Below, piece by piece: positions 12,490 through 27,062 of a stretch of DNA of 64,000 nt. The translations under genes and the position numbers were made by a program. The notes under the pieces were generated by a model that was not told the origin of the DNA, ran no database searches, and was given only the letters and a program-made list of their open reading frames with translations. The DNA lies in assembly GCF_026213295.1 (NCBI RefSeq), contig NC_079431.1, positions 19,091,521 through 19,155,520 on the forward strand. Direction: 5' to 3'. Origin of the DNA: Gadus chalcogrammus. Lineage: Eukaryota > Chordata > Actinopteri > Gadiformes > Gadidae. Positions within the stretch are counted from its first letter, which is position 1; every line of letters begins with the position of its first letter.

Positions 12490-14780
12490 ATATATATATG
12501 ATATGACCTTAAGTAGAAAGATTACAACGGGAGATCAATGGTATCTAATGGGGAAACGGGAATGAGTCGCCAGCAAGAATGCCAAGGACTGAACAGATGC
12601 TTCAATTATCTCAGACTAAGACGTGTGCTCAAACCGTGCATTCGTCACCTGCTTCCTTTTTCTCCTCCATCTTTCCCACTCTCTCCCTCACTTCCCCTTT
12701 CTCTCGCTCTCTTAGCCTATCTCTCTCGCTCTTTCTCGCTCTCACCATTACGTTATGTAAGGCTCTGCCATCCCCTTTGTCTCCAAATGAAGACGACTCA
12801 AATCAGATTAGCGTTCGTTGCTTTGCTCCGATGATTAACTCATAAAGAACTGGCTGGCTCTTGTGGGAAGAACAGAAAACACAAGTGGAGCGAGGTTCAG
12901 TTCAGAGTGACTAGTTGTCATGCACGCCTTCTCCAATAGCCATCTGTTCCGACGTGTAGGTTCACTCTGCGTGCGGGCCTAGAACGCTTCCCAGGGGCAC
13001 GCCGCGCAGCCATGGAAGGAGAGGGAAACTGTCTCTGTGTTTCCTTAATCAGTTGAGAAACACACAGAACATATGCCGACGTAATACAGGTATATATATA
13101 GATCTGCAAGGGCACATGGATCGTTGGCGACTGTGGATGTGATACATGTGCAGGATCTATGTGCTTTGTTGAAGGCAAATTTAATTAGCATTTCATACCT
13201 ACTTTATTTAATCAGGAACATATCTAGCATACATAAAATTATGCCATGATATTTTAAATTGTTAAAATTATTCATTAGTAGATAAATGCATTGAAGAAAA
13301 AGGACAAAGATATCTTTATCAAAAGAGCCCATTAATATAACAAATGTATTGACCTCGTTCTCTGCCTTCTGGTCTCCCTGGTTTAAGGCCAAGAGGTTGT
13401 ATCATGTCTCTCACTATGTAAAAATCAAGATCAGCGATATCATGAGGGATGGGTAGGCCAAAGGAAGGGACATTTCCACTGTTGTATTTGATAGCATCAG
13501 GCAGTCTCTTTTTCCTGGGTCGGTGTGTGTGTTGCCAGAGCTGGTGGTGAGTATGAACATGCACTATTCTAACAAACCCCAGTAGTGTGATGATGGGGTT
13601 AAACTAGCAGGGGGGGTATGCCTGTAGATGTCTGTGCACACTGACAGCAGACTCTGGGCCATCATGAATATGAATGTGCATGCTCTTCTGGGCTTCTGTT
13701 TGTGGGCGTATTTCATGTACCGCTTGTAGTGTGTGGATCCAAATCTGCATTTTTCATGCATTTATCGATTCAGTGAGACGATCCATGAAATAACGCTCCG
13801 AGCCCTCCTGCTTCAGCAGTAGCAGAATCTCTGGTTGCTTTCAGTTATGAGGGCATCCAGAGGCGGGACCAATGAAGAGTGTCTGTCAAAACGTAAGGGT
13901 ATGATCTTTATTGGAACAAGGGTAACTGCAATAGCTATTTCTTATAAGATGGTCAGTCACATGCACTTATACAAGGTGACAAGTTGAAATCATCAGGTAA
14001 CTTTTGCAGGGATGTGTAGCCTTTGACCATCAACCATGCAACCAAAATATGGTAAACCATCTAAAAAACAAATCCTCCCAGCTGTCGCTTGTTGTCTGCT
14101 TGTAGAATCAAACATTTGCAGTTCGAATTTTTCAGAATATTTTCATGCTGAACCAACCGCCAACCAATTGGAAAGACAGTATCTCAAAACTTTATTTACA
14201 CAGCGCTTTCATACAGTTTGATTACATTTCTTACATCCACAGTGAGAAAGCTCCGAAATCATTCCCCAGTATCCTGAAATATTAAGTAATATAGCAGCTG
14301 GATAGCAACCGAATAGCTAACATGACAACAGGGTATGCCTTCAGTTGAACATACTGTTTCACATACCATATACCATCCGCCTGTTGGATATGAAGGAGGG
14401 ACAAAGGTCAGACCCTGTCCCCCATATATCTTGAGTGGGAAAGTGAGTTTGGAGGTGACAGTGGCAGTATAAAAGAAGGAAAGTCTCTGACTGTGTGGCT
14501 GTGTGACTGTGTGACTCTCAAGGCTGTGTGACTCTCAAGGGCGGGGGACATGGCGATGGGGACCACTGAGGAATGAGGCCCTGTACAAATGTGTTCGGCT
14601 TTACACTGTACAGATGTGCAGCTGCACGCTACAGAGTGGAGAGTTGCTGCGCTGTATCTGGATGCTTTTATCATAGTAAAGGTTGGATTGTCATTTATGA
14701 GTCTCTATGAATAGAGTGGGTCAATCAGTTAATACTCCTGATTGATGACTCCTTGATTAATCATTAACTACTATACAGTA
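12490..14780. other. single-copy DNA, no gene seen
   Basis: Contains a short CT-rich patch (12655-12750) and a GTGTGACT-type local repetition near 14498-14538. No intact or broken gene was recognised. Confidence 0.4.
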
Positions 14781-15226
<446 letters not shown>

Positions 15227-15942
15227 GCAGCCAGAGATACGTATGTGTAGTAGTTAATGATTAATAGGAGGATTTACTGAATGACCCGCTCCAGTCATTA
15301 ATAAGTCTTCCAATAGCGTTTGTGGGAGAGCCATTAGCAGAGCTGTGAACGATGGCTGTGTCAGCTCAGCCCTGCTACCACCCCTCCAGACAGGCATCAC
15401 TTTCTTCTTATTTATTTTTTTTGTAATCAGACACCAACAGTGCATTAACTGAAAGAACTGGATCAGCCGCATAAATCAAGGGCTCACTGTAGTGTTTTCA
15501 GAGATTTTTTTATGTAGGAATGGATTCAGTAATGGCTCCCAACTGCACCGACCGCGAAACCAAAAACAACCGTGTCAGACCTTACGTCATGTTGTGTCTG
15601 ACTCTCTGTTAAAATACGCCCATCAAGCTTGTTTGCATGATGGACAACTCACTGATGGACAACTCATGATGGACAACCAAAACACTAGCTTGCTGAATTA
15701 TTGATCGCTTCCATATTAAGTTTTGTTCCATCCATCACTCTGAGGGCCGCCTTTAACTCGTCGCTCAACGGAAGCATTCTGCAGGGGCTAAGCTAGCTCC
15801 TTGCTCCTCTCACTCAAATTCAGCCCTATTTTCATTCACTCACTTCGTTAAAAAAATTGTAATGTCCGACCGGTAAACACCGGTCCGGTGGCGCCATTCA
15901 TCAAGGAAAACAATGCTGAAAGGTTTGCTGATACAAACTCAG

Positions 15943-16046
<104 letters not shown>

Positions 16047-16049
16047 AAA

Positions 16050-17950
16050 TGTAAGCTTATACAAACACTACACTGTTTCAGTATACTCAATCTTAATACC
16101 AACAAATCAATGACTATAAATGTGCTCCTCTGGCAATGCTTAATAGAGTTGGCATTGGCATATATTATCGGGATTGTATTATTTGGGATTTGTATTATTC
16201 TGGCTCTACCATGGAGCACATCTCCCCACCCCCCCTTGCCCCCCAAACCCTCAAGTAATCATGAAGCTACTGGCATGCTTGACTTCACGTCCGTCTCCAG
16301 TTCAGCTTGTCAATATTTCTCCAAATAATCTCAAGCCAAAGGCCTTGGTGCAGCAGTGTAGCGCTAGGCTAACAGCTCCCATAATAACACTTAAGCAAAG
16401 CTGCACGTTTTCATGGAAAAGTCCAGCTTAATTTGATTGTAAGGAAAAAATAAACAAACAACCTTTTGTGTTTTTTTGTGCGGGTTATGACAGTGTTTCT
16501 AAACTCATCTCTTTGTTTGTTTGTGTCCCACCCGCCCCCCCCCCCCCGCTTCCCCAGGAAAGGATTAAAGGTCTCCTGAATGACCTTCCATATCTAACTG
16601 TAGGATAATAAAGACCATTTCTCCTGGCATTTGGCGCTAGTTCTCTCCTCTGCGCCCATACGTTTTCAAATACCAGCACGGCTGATGTTTAATTCATAGC
16701 CCCCCCAACGATGATCTATGGGGTTTGCGATGAGAAAGGAAAATCATATTTATCTCTCCTTCATAAAATGCGATGGTCGTTTACCCACACCCTCCATTGG
16801 ATTCTTACGCTGAGGATCTCAATGCCGATGCATGATCAGAGCGGACAGGTTTGCAGAGTAAACACATCCAGAAGTATTCATATCGCATGGCGCTGCTTGG
16901 AGTCTGCCGTATAAGGCTGTATGCCAAATTATATTCTGTGCAGGAAATATATCATCATCCTTGTATCCTCCGCCTTTGGCTTTTTATGAGGTAATGCTGA
17001 GGCAGCGACGTACTGTAGTACACTGAGGAGAATTACTAGGGAGAGGCAAACAAAGACAGGAGAGACCTGAGATAAAAAAGGGAGATCGACACAGAGAGAG
17101 AGGGAATGTCTTAGATAAACAGATCCTATCACCAAAGTCATCACTATTCTATCATATCCACAGGTACATTCACATATGTTACGTTGATGTAAGGCTTTTT
17201 TGAGATCCCATTCAAAACCATGAATGCACAAAATAACCAGATATATGTTGTTTAAAACCAGCCTATTCAAATGGTTGGCTGGTACAGACATTTGTGCCTA
17301 GAGATACCATCAGTGTTCCTGCTCCGCAGATTCCTCTCATCGCAATCGTTCAGAGAACATCACATGGGATATCCACAGGACAAGAAAGAAGGGACCGTTG
17401 CCCGAATATGTTTTAGGAGGACGATTCTGCTCAGTCCGTCAGTCCTTGTCGATATATTTTCCCTCACTACTAAGGAAACTGGATGAAAAAAAAAAATCTC
17501 CAAAAAACCTGCTGATGTACGATCATCCACATTGGCATTTTAAAGGTCAGCGGAGATATACGCAGGCTTTCATGTCTTACTCAGGCCTTAACATCTAAAC
17601 ATGGTTACTAGACAGCAGATAGAGAAATGCAAGGACCAGCTCACGGTTATCGCAGGGGTAGGTAGCCCACCCCTAGAAAATATAGAACAGCATGAGTACA
17701 TGAAGATGGTGATGTCAAGGACAAGACACAGAGCTTCTGGTGTTGGCTGTATAACATGGCAGAACCAGACCACAGTATCACGCTTATTACGGGAACGTAA
17801 ATAGGTAATAAAAAAGTCCTGCCATGACCAATGGTGAGCTCCATGCCAGCTGTGGCTGTGCAGTCGTAACGTACGTTCCTCCCTACAACATTCTCTGAAT
17901 GAGACGACCCTTTATTTACGAGCTGTCACAACCGTATCAGATCAACAGAT
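16050..17950. other. mostly single-copy DNA, no gene seen
   Basis: A C run near 16530-16547. The rest is mixed-composition sequence. The low-repeat stretch at 16560-16920 could be conserved noncoding DNA but shows no direct sign of function. Confidence 0.4.
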
Positions 17951-17954
17951 TTTC

Positions 17955-18355
<401 letters not shown>

Positions 18356-18737
18356 ACAAGGGTTGGGGGGGGGTTCAGCGATACTGGCATGTTCTCAGCT
18401 CGTGTTGAGTCATCGTTAAGCATGGCGCATTTATGTGATAACACACATGAAGACGAGATGCTGCTGGTTGCATCGTAGCACAAGGGGCGTCGGGGAGGGA
18501 TTTTGGCTTTTGTAACTATGGCGACTCCAAGCAGCGACTAGAGATCATGCTAGCAAGCAGTTTGGTGTGTGAGCTGTGTGACTGCGGTGTCGGACACACT
18601 TGTGTCCTCATAGCAGTAACATGAGCTAAGTGAGAAAGGCGGGAGTGAAGTGCGGAGCTACAGGGTGCCACGGCCGAGGGTGGAGGATGTAGGGGGAGAT
18701 GGTGGGGGTGCCCGGCTCACCTTCTTTTTTTAGCTGA

Positions 18738-18742
<5 letters not shown>

Positions 18743-18821
<79 letters not shown>
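18743..18821. repeat. (CT)n microsatellite
   Basis: Perfect CT tract of about 79 bp. Confidence 0.97.
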
Positions 18822-18825
<4 letters not shown>

Positions 18826-18973
18826 ATAAATGTATCCCTATCCCTCTCCCTTTTTCTCCCAATTCATTTTAACACCATCTCTCATGCGCTCTATGCCTCC
18901 CCTGGCTATGAAGCCCAGGAAATAATGAATATTAAATTTACATCTCAAACCAAAACCATATTTCTCATCCCTC

Positions 18974-19135
<162 letters not shown>

Positions 19136-19435
19136 CTCTCCTTTTGGAATAATTTTAATTCATTCTCCATTCAAAGTAAGTGCTGTCTCATCGAGGCCCA
19201 ATTGAGTTAAATTAAATTGGCCATTGTCCCACCGCCGGGGGAACATCAAAACCACCAATCAGGCTGAATGATTGTCATGGATTTCACATCTCGGGCTAAC
19301 AGATGCGACTTAGCCAAACAAGTTAATAAATGGCCACAAGGTAATATAGTCAAAAGCACTTCATTGTAAACAGAGACCCTCGACACAAGCTTGACAAACA
19401 GCTAGGCAATATAAAATAGCCTTGGTGGTGCTTTT

Positions 19436-19562
19436 GGATCATGGTGAGGTTTCCATATAGACCCGCATAATGTAGAATATTCCTCCACAAAATGCCTTGG
19501 ATCGTGTTAAGGTTTTCATATAGACCGGCATAAAGCTCATTATGCCTCCATCCAAACGCCTT
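19436..19562. repeat. two-copy 63-bp degenerate tandem duplication
   Basis: ggatcatggtgaggtttcc at 19436 and ggatcgtgttaaggttttc at 19499 start two copies with shared catatagac, ggcataa/gcataa and tgcctt phrases. The period is 63 bp and divergence is substantial. Confidence 0.7.
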
Positions 19563-19801
19563 GCACTTTGGTAAATATATCTATCAGAGGTGTCGTTGTT
19601 CTTACTCGATAATAACTCAGCTTTTTTCATCTTCTATATCCATTCATTTTATAAATAAAATATTATTATATAGCCTATAGAGATTGCTCTCCACACTATT
19701 TCTCCATTCAGGTGATGGCATCGTTAGGAATGACATCATCTGTCCACACAGAACCTGTCTTAGCTATACATTTTAGTTCAATTATAATTCAACCTGCAAG
19801 G

Positions 19802-19830
19802 TGAGTAGTAGTAGTAGTAGTGGTAGTAGC
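19802..19830. repeat. short (GTA)n trinucleotide repeat
   Basis: About nine GTA units with one GTG interruption. Confidence 0.9.
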
Positions 19831-20245
19831 ATAATTAGTAAAAGTCGTTTTTACAACAAACCTCCAAAGTGTAAATAAACACCAACTCTTAAGAATCACA
19901 AGAAACAAGAACGGGCTCCCGGGTGTGCCTCAGGGTCTTAGCATTTGGGTGTTAGCTTATGTTTGATGTCATGGCTAGCGGGAGAGCGTCCCCTTATAAT
20001 GGGCATCTCCTCTATGATGGTGTGGCGCACAATTTGGATGTCATAGGCCTAAGGCTAACGCTGGTCAACTGTGAGATGTATCCAAGCTAACGGCTAGTTC
20101 AAAGAGCAGCGATAAACGGAGGAGGGAGGAAGGGGGAGGGGTGTGTGACTGAAGATGGGGAGGGACAGAATGTATTCCCATGCCATCGCATTCCTCTTTT
20201 ATGTATCTTTGCAGGCAACAATGACAGGCAGAGTTTTCACTCATA

Positions 20246-20246
<1 letters not shown>

Positions 20247-20333
<87 letters not shown>
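20247..20333. repeat. (CA)n microsatellite
   Basis: About 85 bp of CA, followed by short CG-containing variants near 20333-20350. Confidence 0.96.
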
Positions 20334-20339
<6 letters not shown>

Positions 20340-20578
20340 CGCTCGCGCGCGGATACAAGCTAACTCACCAAACACTTACACACAGGAGTATAAAGCCTCC
20401 ACACAGGTTGGGTCCTTTACAACTGAGGGCCATTAAAGCTTGATGTGACAAGCCTGTGAGGACACGGCTGCTGGCTCTTAACAGAGGTGCTGCAAACTGT
20501 GAACAGACAGGGCCAGATAGAAGCTAAACGCTAATCCTACCGCCCAGACACAGAGAGGTACGTGCATTACACCGGGAT

Positions 20579-20579
<1 letters not shown>

Positions 20580-20627
<48 letters not shown>

Positions 20628-20702
20628 CACACACAAAAACACACATACACACACTTAGTCAAATAGAAATAGATACACACAAATACACCCACACACCCAC
20701 GC

Positions 20703-20787
<85 letters not shown>

Positions 20788-20802
20788 CACACACACACAC
20801 TT
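20580..20802. repeat. interrupted (CA)n microsatellite
   Basis: CA tracts at about 20580-20636 and 20708-20800, separated by a degenerate CA-rich linker. Confidence 0.95.
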
Positions 20803-21248
20803 ATATAAAAACATGCCAACCCTCACATTCCCACTCACACCCATTGGCAAATTGATTGAAGAGCACAATCAAATAGACTGGGGGTACTAATCTATTCAAA
20901 TGACTCAGATTTAAATTTGCATATCAAATATGCCGTTCAATTAAAAGGCCATTTGACAATCAGACAAGGTATAGCTTCATATCCCGGCAAATGTGACTCG
21001 TTATGTCTCACAAACGCCTTTCTGAGTGGGTACTTAAAGCTGCTCTGTGTTTGTTTGATTATAGCTTCACTGCTGTCAGGAAAACGACAGAGCATGTGAC
21101 AGTGTGGTCATGTGACCTCAAAGGTACAAATCAGCCCAACGCAGCCCTAAAGCAGTGGTCACATCCTGCAGAGACGAGTGGAATTAAAGCAGCGCTCTGG
21201 CAATGGAACCAAACCAGACACCCAAATTGGTAGGCTTGGTCAAGGACC

Positions 21249-21439
<191 letters not shown>

Positions 21440-21849
21440 TCCTCTCTCTCTTGTTCTCTCGCCTTTGTCTCACTTTCACCCAATCCAGAGAGACTATATG
21501 TCCCACAGCAAGATTACCTTTTTCTCCCTCTCTCTCTCCCTCCCTCACGTAATCTCCCTCTTTTTCTCTCTCCTCCACCCAAAAGCCTCTTTCTGAATAT
21601 CAAAGATTCTCTCTCTATCATCATCTCACTATATGATTTTGTTCTATCTCTCTCTCTCTCATGCCTGCGGGTTTACCCCTCTAAATCCTCCTCTCACTCT
21701 CTCGCTCATTATCCCCTCATCATGCCGTTTTCTCTTTCTCTCTCTCTTTCTCTATCTCTCTTTCAAACTCACTCTCCACATATCTATCTTTCTCCCTCCC
21801 TCTCTCCCCTGTGAGGCGACGGTGTGCCTTTCATCCTCTCATTCCTAGG

Positions 21850-24670
21850 GTAAGTGTGCTCTCTAGTGTTGTGTTTGACACGCAGGCAAAACAAGATGTA
21901 AAAGTGGTGTGGTGCGGGTTTCGGGCCTGGATACTGTAGTCCTTTTGATTCAGTTGCACATCGCTGTCATCTACGCACTTAGAGGTAAACAACTCTGGCT
22001 TGCGTTCAAACAAAACCACCACTTGTCAAAGCCATCTAGAGCTACCGCAAACAGACGAGACAACCAAGACGTTATGTAACCCAGTGTGTGTGTTTACCTT
22101 TTCAAATGCAAGTCATTGGAATCGACAGAAGTGTGAGGAAAAAAACGATGAGGAGTGGGAAGTGTAGCGTGTTGAAAGTGGCCAGCTAGGAGTCACGTGC
22201 GTGTGATGCATGCATGGCGTCCACACCGCTGCTATCCGATGAGAATAAGGCACGCAGCGGCACTCCAGTGTCGAGTGTATGAATAGAGGCTTGACATGCT
22301 GACATACACTCTCATACTGTAGTTTGTGTATCAAATCGCCATCGCCACACTCACTCACACACTCCACACACCGCTCAGCATCAGCTGTGAAAAAGTGGCT
22401 GTGTGTCAGGTTGCATCTGAACACTATTCACAGAGACAGCTGCACTTGTGTTGAAAGTCAGTCCATCACCAGGTCTGTTATATTTGACAGCTGTTCCATC
22501 AATACTTCGTTCCTGTCTAGCCCTCTATCTTTTTTCATTTCTTTTTTTTATCGGTAGAACTTTATTTTTTTTGTTTTTGTTAAACATGTTTTAACACTTG
22601 GAGGGCTTTAAGCGGGTGATGGAGCCAGGGTATCGGTTACTTTGGACCCTGTGAAAATGTCTGTAATGTGCTCCGTAGTAAGTCTACTGTTAATGCCAGC
22701 CAATTTAAAGAGTCAGCTCACGGGTTGCCTGCATATTTCTGTGTGTTTTATGGAGTGGCAGTCAGTTTGGTTGCTCCCCCAAAGGGAGGTCCGGGGCTTT
22801 GTAATTTAATTTGAGCCTTTCCATAAATTCACACTTGTTTCCCAGACCATAGATATGGGTGGCAAATGATCTTTGGTATTTTGTAGTTAAGGGGTTCAGA
22901 GGAGAATGTAATTGAAAGCGTGCGTAAAGAGCCGAGCGGAAGAATTATGGGATTTTCTTTTTTCCGTTCTTTATTTTTTACAGATAACCTTTGAGAACTG
23001 TGCTTAATGCTTTAGCGTACGGACACCGGTGTGCGCTATTCAGTGCTATGAGCCACCTCTGGTTCTGTTCCATCAAGTTGCCTTGACAAGGAGAACATTG
23101 TGCGTCTACAATACAGAGGTAACAGCCTTTTGTGTCTACCCTTCAACTGAACCGTGTGCCCAGAAACGTCAAATTTTCTTTCGATAAATTATTCTAACAT
23201 CACCTTGTTTTTTTTACACCATTAAATGAAACTAGACTGCACAATAGAATGGCCTGTACCGCCCTATTGGTGGCCTGATGGTGAAAAAAAATGAGTAATT
23301 TGAGATCTCAGCCTTTGAGCTGTCCTTTAACAAGCACTCATAGAGAGAAAGCCCTCGCAAAAGGCAGCTGGCTCTGAGGGTCATTTTCTGACACTAACTG
23401 ACAAACACACAAGCGAGCACTCAAAGTTGAAACTGCAAATTCCACCAAGCATATTTGGAATATGGCCACTGTGTAGAATTCAGCCAGGAATTCTCAGGAT
23501 TTTTTTTGCCCCACCTGCAAGAGGAAGTGTTAAAATTTAAAAGTGCCTTAACGCTGCAAAATACCATTACATTTTTTGAAATTCACGGTCAAATTGTGGT
23601 TTTCAGTGTGTTGGATGAAAGCATCTATCATCAGGGGCTAGCATTGAATGGAAGTCACCTTGGGTTCTTCACTTGCCCCACGGCAACTGGTCGTGGGGAA
23701 AATATCTCGCTATGCACGTGGTGGTTAAGATGCGTTCAACCTTCTACGTTTCTTTAGATAAAACGCTGTTGAGATCAGGGTAGCGTGCAAAACGCATTGG
23801 TAAAGGAGAAAGAGAGGAGGGTATTCCGACAGACAAATAAAACACAGACAGGGCCCTTCATCAAGACGGCCATCCACCACCTGCAAGCAGAGGGGTGGAG
23901 AAGGAGGACGGGCCGCATGGATGGAGAAGCGGAGAAGTGGCCTTCTGTTTTTCATGAAAAGAGGGCAGCAGACCTTGTGCTTGCTTCTACGTTTGATGAG
24001 CAATTACCTCCCTCCCCCCTCCAGGAGGATCAGACAGCCATTGAAGTTGATTGACTTCCTCCCCGGCGGGGGGTGATGGCGGTGGGGGTTCCGGGACCCC
24101 TAGCGACCCCTCCAAGCTGTAACCCATGTGACCCGGGGACCCTGGGTGCACCCCGAACACATCCGTCATGTGATCCATCCCTGTCACATGTCAGACTGCA
24201 GATGACATTTCTGTCCTCCATCATCTACCACAGCAAGAAGCCGCCGTACCAAAACATATGATCATAGACACACACCGACACAAACACAGAGACAAGCACA
24301 CACACATGAAGGTGGACAAATAGATCAAACTGACAAACATAGACATGCACATATTAGGTACATATGCTCCAACATGCATTCTCTCACTCGCTGTTTCTCT
24401 CAATCAGAAACCCACACACTCTATTTTACACCCCCTGTTAAAATTATTGTGCAGCTGTTTTTTTGAAAAGCTTATTTAATTGGCTTCTTCACAGAGAACT
24501 TCACTCCCAACACCCCCCCCAACCCCCCCACCCCCCTATAATGCATTAGTAAAACAGGCCACAGGACCACCGCTGATGGAGCACTAATACAACGCTTATG
24601 CTAGGCCAAGCTGTTCAGACAGGCTGTATCTGATTACCTATAGTGTCGTAATTGGTTAACGTGTGAACGA
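21850..24670. other. low-repeat single-copy DNA, no gene seen
   Basis: One of the longest stretches free of microsatellites. Open frames such as 22113-22424 and 23455-23757 have chance lengths and no motif. Parts of 22560-23400 look like possible conserved noncoding DNA, but this cannot be judged from one sequence. Confidence 0.4.
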
Positions 24671-24679
24671 CAGACCAGC

Positions 24680-24722
24680 CAGTCAGTGAGATAGCTAGCA
24701 GGAAGGTGGAGGATGACATTCA
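24680..24722 (+). repeat. left remnant of the 37-bp minisatellite
   Basis: agtcagtgagatagctagc, then aggaaggtggaggatgaca, then ttca matches one unit of the array at 32502-33056. The unit is cut at 24722 by the inserted element, so the minisatellite continues on the other side of the 7.8-kb insertion. Confidence 0.85.
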
Positions 24723-25641
24723 GGCCCCGTCTACACGGTGATGATTTTTTGGTGAAACCGCATAAGTCTGGTGCATTTCGGCCAACCGTCCAGAGCCAGA
24801 CGGAGCCGGCGGATCCGGTGCCCGAAACCGCACATTTCTGAAACCATGTCCCAGGGTGGTTTCAAATATATCCAGACTTATGCGGTTTCGTGTTAGGATT
24901 CATGTGGACGCCTAAAACACAAACAATGACGTCATTGCCCCCCCACCAGCCAACCCGGTATCACGCAATTGCGTGCTCCTGCGCACGAACGTTAATCTAT
25001 TGAAGCGTGTTCCCGAGCACGATAGTCCGACTTTTTGCGTGTCACACAAAACGAAATGTAAACCAATGCATTCTGAATGGGAGTGTTCTAAGACAATTAA
25101 CGTGCTCCACAAAACGGTACGAGAGAGAGAGAAAGAGAGAGCGGGAGGGACAGAGAGAGAGAGAGAGCGAGAGAGAGGCTTCAGAAAGGGTGTGCGCAGA
25201 TAGTACAGTGCACCCTAGTTTTGTTTATGCCAAAACCTATATATATAATTAGGCTGTGGAAATTGCAATAAGTTAAGAACACAACTTCGCACGTTGAGCA
25301 CACAGCCGTGTGACTCGTTTATTTTGTAAAAAGAAAACCGGAAAACAAAGCGTGCTGAAGGTAAACAAATCCAGCATGGTCTGTGACGTCATGAGACGCA
25401 CGTAATCCTTAGGGACCGCGATCCCTGAACCACCAAGAACGTAAATGACATGCAGTAAACAACAACACAATTGAAAGAACAACACATAACGGAATACTGT
25501 AGGTGAATTATGTTACGGTCACTACAAGGCTATAATTATATTATTTAGCGTGTAATGAGACAATCTATAGCCAAATTGTCGAAGATGCCCGAGAATCTTC
25601 AGGGATATCAGCATGGGAAATCGTCGAATCAGACCCATGAA

Positions 25642-25730
25642 GGGGGGGGGGGGGGGGACACGTTAGTTGAAGGGGGGGGGGGGGACACGTTTGTTGAGGT
25701 GGGGGGAGACACGTTTGTAGGGGGGGGGGG
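25642..25730. repeat. cluster of four long G runs (left arm)
   Basis: G runs of 16, 13, 6 and about 11 at 25642-25657, 25672-25684, 25701-25706 and 25720-25730, separated by variants of acacgtttgttgaa. Local tandem structure with strong G-quadruplex potential on the plus strand. Confidence 0.9.
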
Positions 25731-26000
25731 CACGCTCGACAACGAGAGTTGGTTTTTATTGAACGAGACTTCAACACGGAACAGCTGCACGAAACGATGG
25801 TCACGTCACTCTCGGTGACGGTGTCGACAATAATGAACACACGAACAATGTTAATAGAACAACAAACAACCACATAACATCCCGAACCCATTAACCCCAC
25901 TTAATCCTAACAACAAAACAAGTTAACAAAAGCCCCATTTGTCAACTGAGAACCCCAATTCCCAGAATACCCCGCGGCTCCGGAACACGGCGTAGCTTAT

Positions 26001-26415
26001 ATTAATCTTTATTATCTGAATGGGAAATGCAATATTTTAGGACAGATACACCATTAAACGCGTTTCTAATGACATTTCTAGCGAGAAATGTACATTTTCC
26101 TTACATAATCTTCAGTCAGTGAATGTGTATGATCTTTATTAATCTTTATTATCTGAATGGGAAATGCAATATTTTAGGACAGATACACCATTAAACGCGT
26201 TTCTAATGACTTTTCTAGCGAGAAATGTACATTTTCCTTACATAATCTTCAGTCAGTGAATGTGTATGATCTTTATTAATCTTTATTATCTGAATGGGAA
26301 ATGCAATATTTTAGGACCGATTCACCGTTAAACGTGTTTCTAATAACATTTCTAGCGAGAAATATACTTTTTACTTGAATAATCTTCAGTGAGTGATTGT
26401 GTCTGATCTTTAGTT
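26001..26415 (+). repeat. 137-bp tandem repeat, three copies (left arm)
   Basis: aatctttattatctgaatgg recurs at 26004, 26141 and 26278, giving a period of exactly 137 bp. Copies 1 and 2 are nearly identical. Copy 3 is more diverged. Confidence 0.93.
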
Positions 26416-26659
26416 TTATAGTAATTAGGATTTGATCGGCTCGCTCGCATGTTTCAACGACGTCAGGTTGCTTTCGCTAAACTAGCAGCTCACGTGCTTC
26501 CTGCGTTTGTGTTATTAAACTGTTACTTTATGTAACTTTTAATGATATCATCTTGTTAGAAACACGTATATCTGAGAGCCAACCCAGTCGCCAAAAGCAT
26601 ACGTTGACAGTGTACTTTTCGTGAACACTGGATTACGTCGCATTTCAACATAAAATAGC

Positions 26660-26753
26660 GTGTTATACACACACACACACGCACGCACACGCACAGACAC
26701 ACACACACAAGCACACACAAGCACACACACGCACGCACAGACACACAGACACA

Positions 26754-26793
<40 letters not shown>

Positions 26794-26795
26794 CG
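26660..26795. repeat. (CA)n microsatellite inside left arm
   Basis: Interrupted CA tract with gcac and gaca variants. The counterpart in the right arm is longer and cleaner. Confidence 0.93.
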
Positions 26796-27062
26796 CACAC
26801 GGTGCATTTCGCTGCTAAAACAACAACAAAAAAATATTCCCTCAAATATTATTACTTTCAAAACGTTGGCCAAAATGGCCAATAATATCATTTTTTATTT
26901 GGGATGCTTCTAGGACATTTTGGGTGGATTTTGAACGGTATGTGGGGGGCACGTTTTTTGCAGGACCTGGCAACCCTGCGCTGTTGCCCGAGATCTGGAT
27001 CCACCCCGGCGTGGTGCCGTCTCCTTTTGACCTTTTGACCCCAGACTTCTGGGGGAATAGCT

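Noticed and set aside
18738..18862. Arg-Glu repeat protein frames at CT/GA tracts (also at 5822, 14783, 58243 and 59830)
   Set aside because: Translations of (GA)n; same artefact as the Thr-His frames.
23455..23757. 100-residue open frame
   Set aside because: Chance length, with no motif or recognisable homology.
25565..25900. Pro/Cys-rich 111-128-residue frames in the arms as a structural protein gene
   Set aside because: The Pro stretches come from C runs whose lengths differ between arms and would shift the frame.
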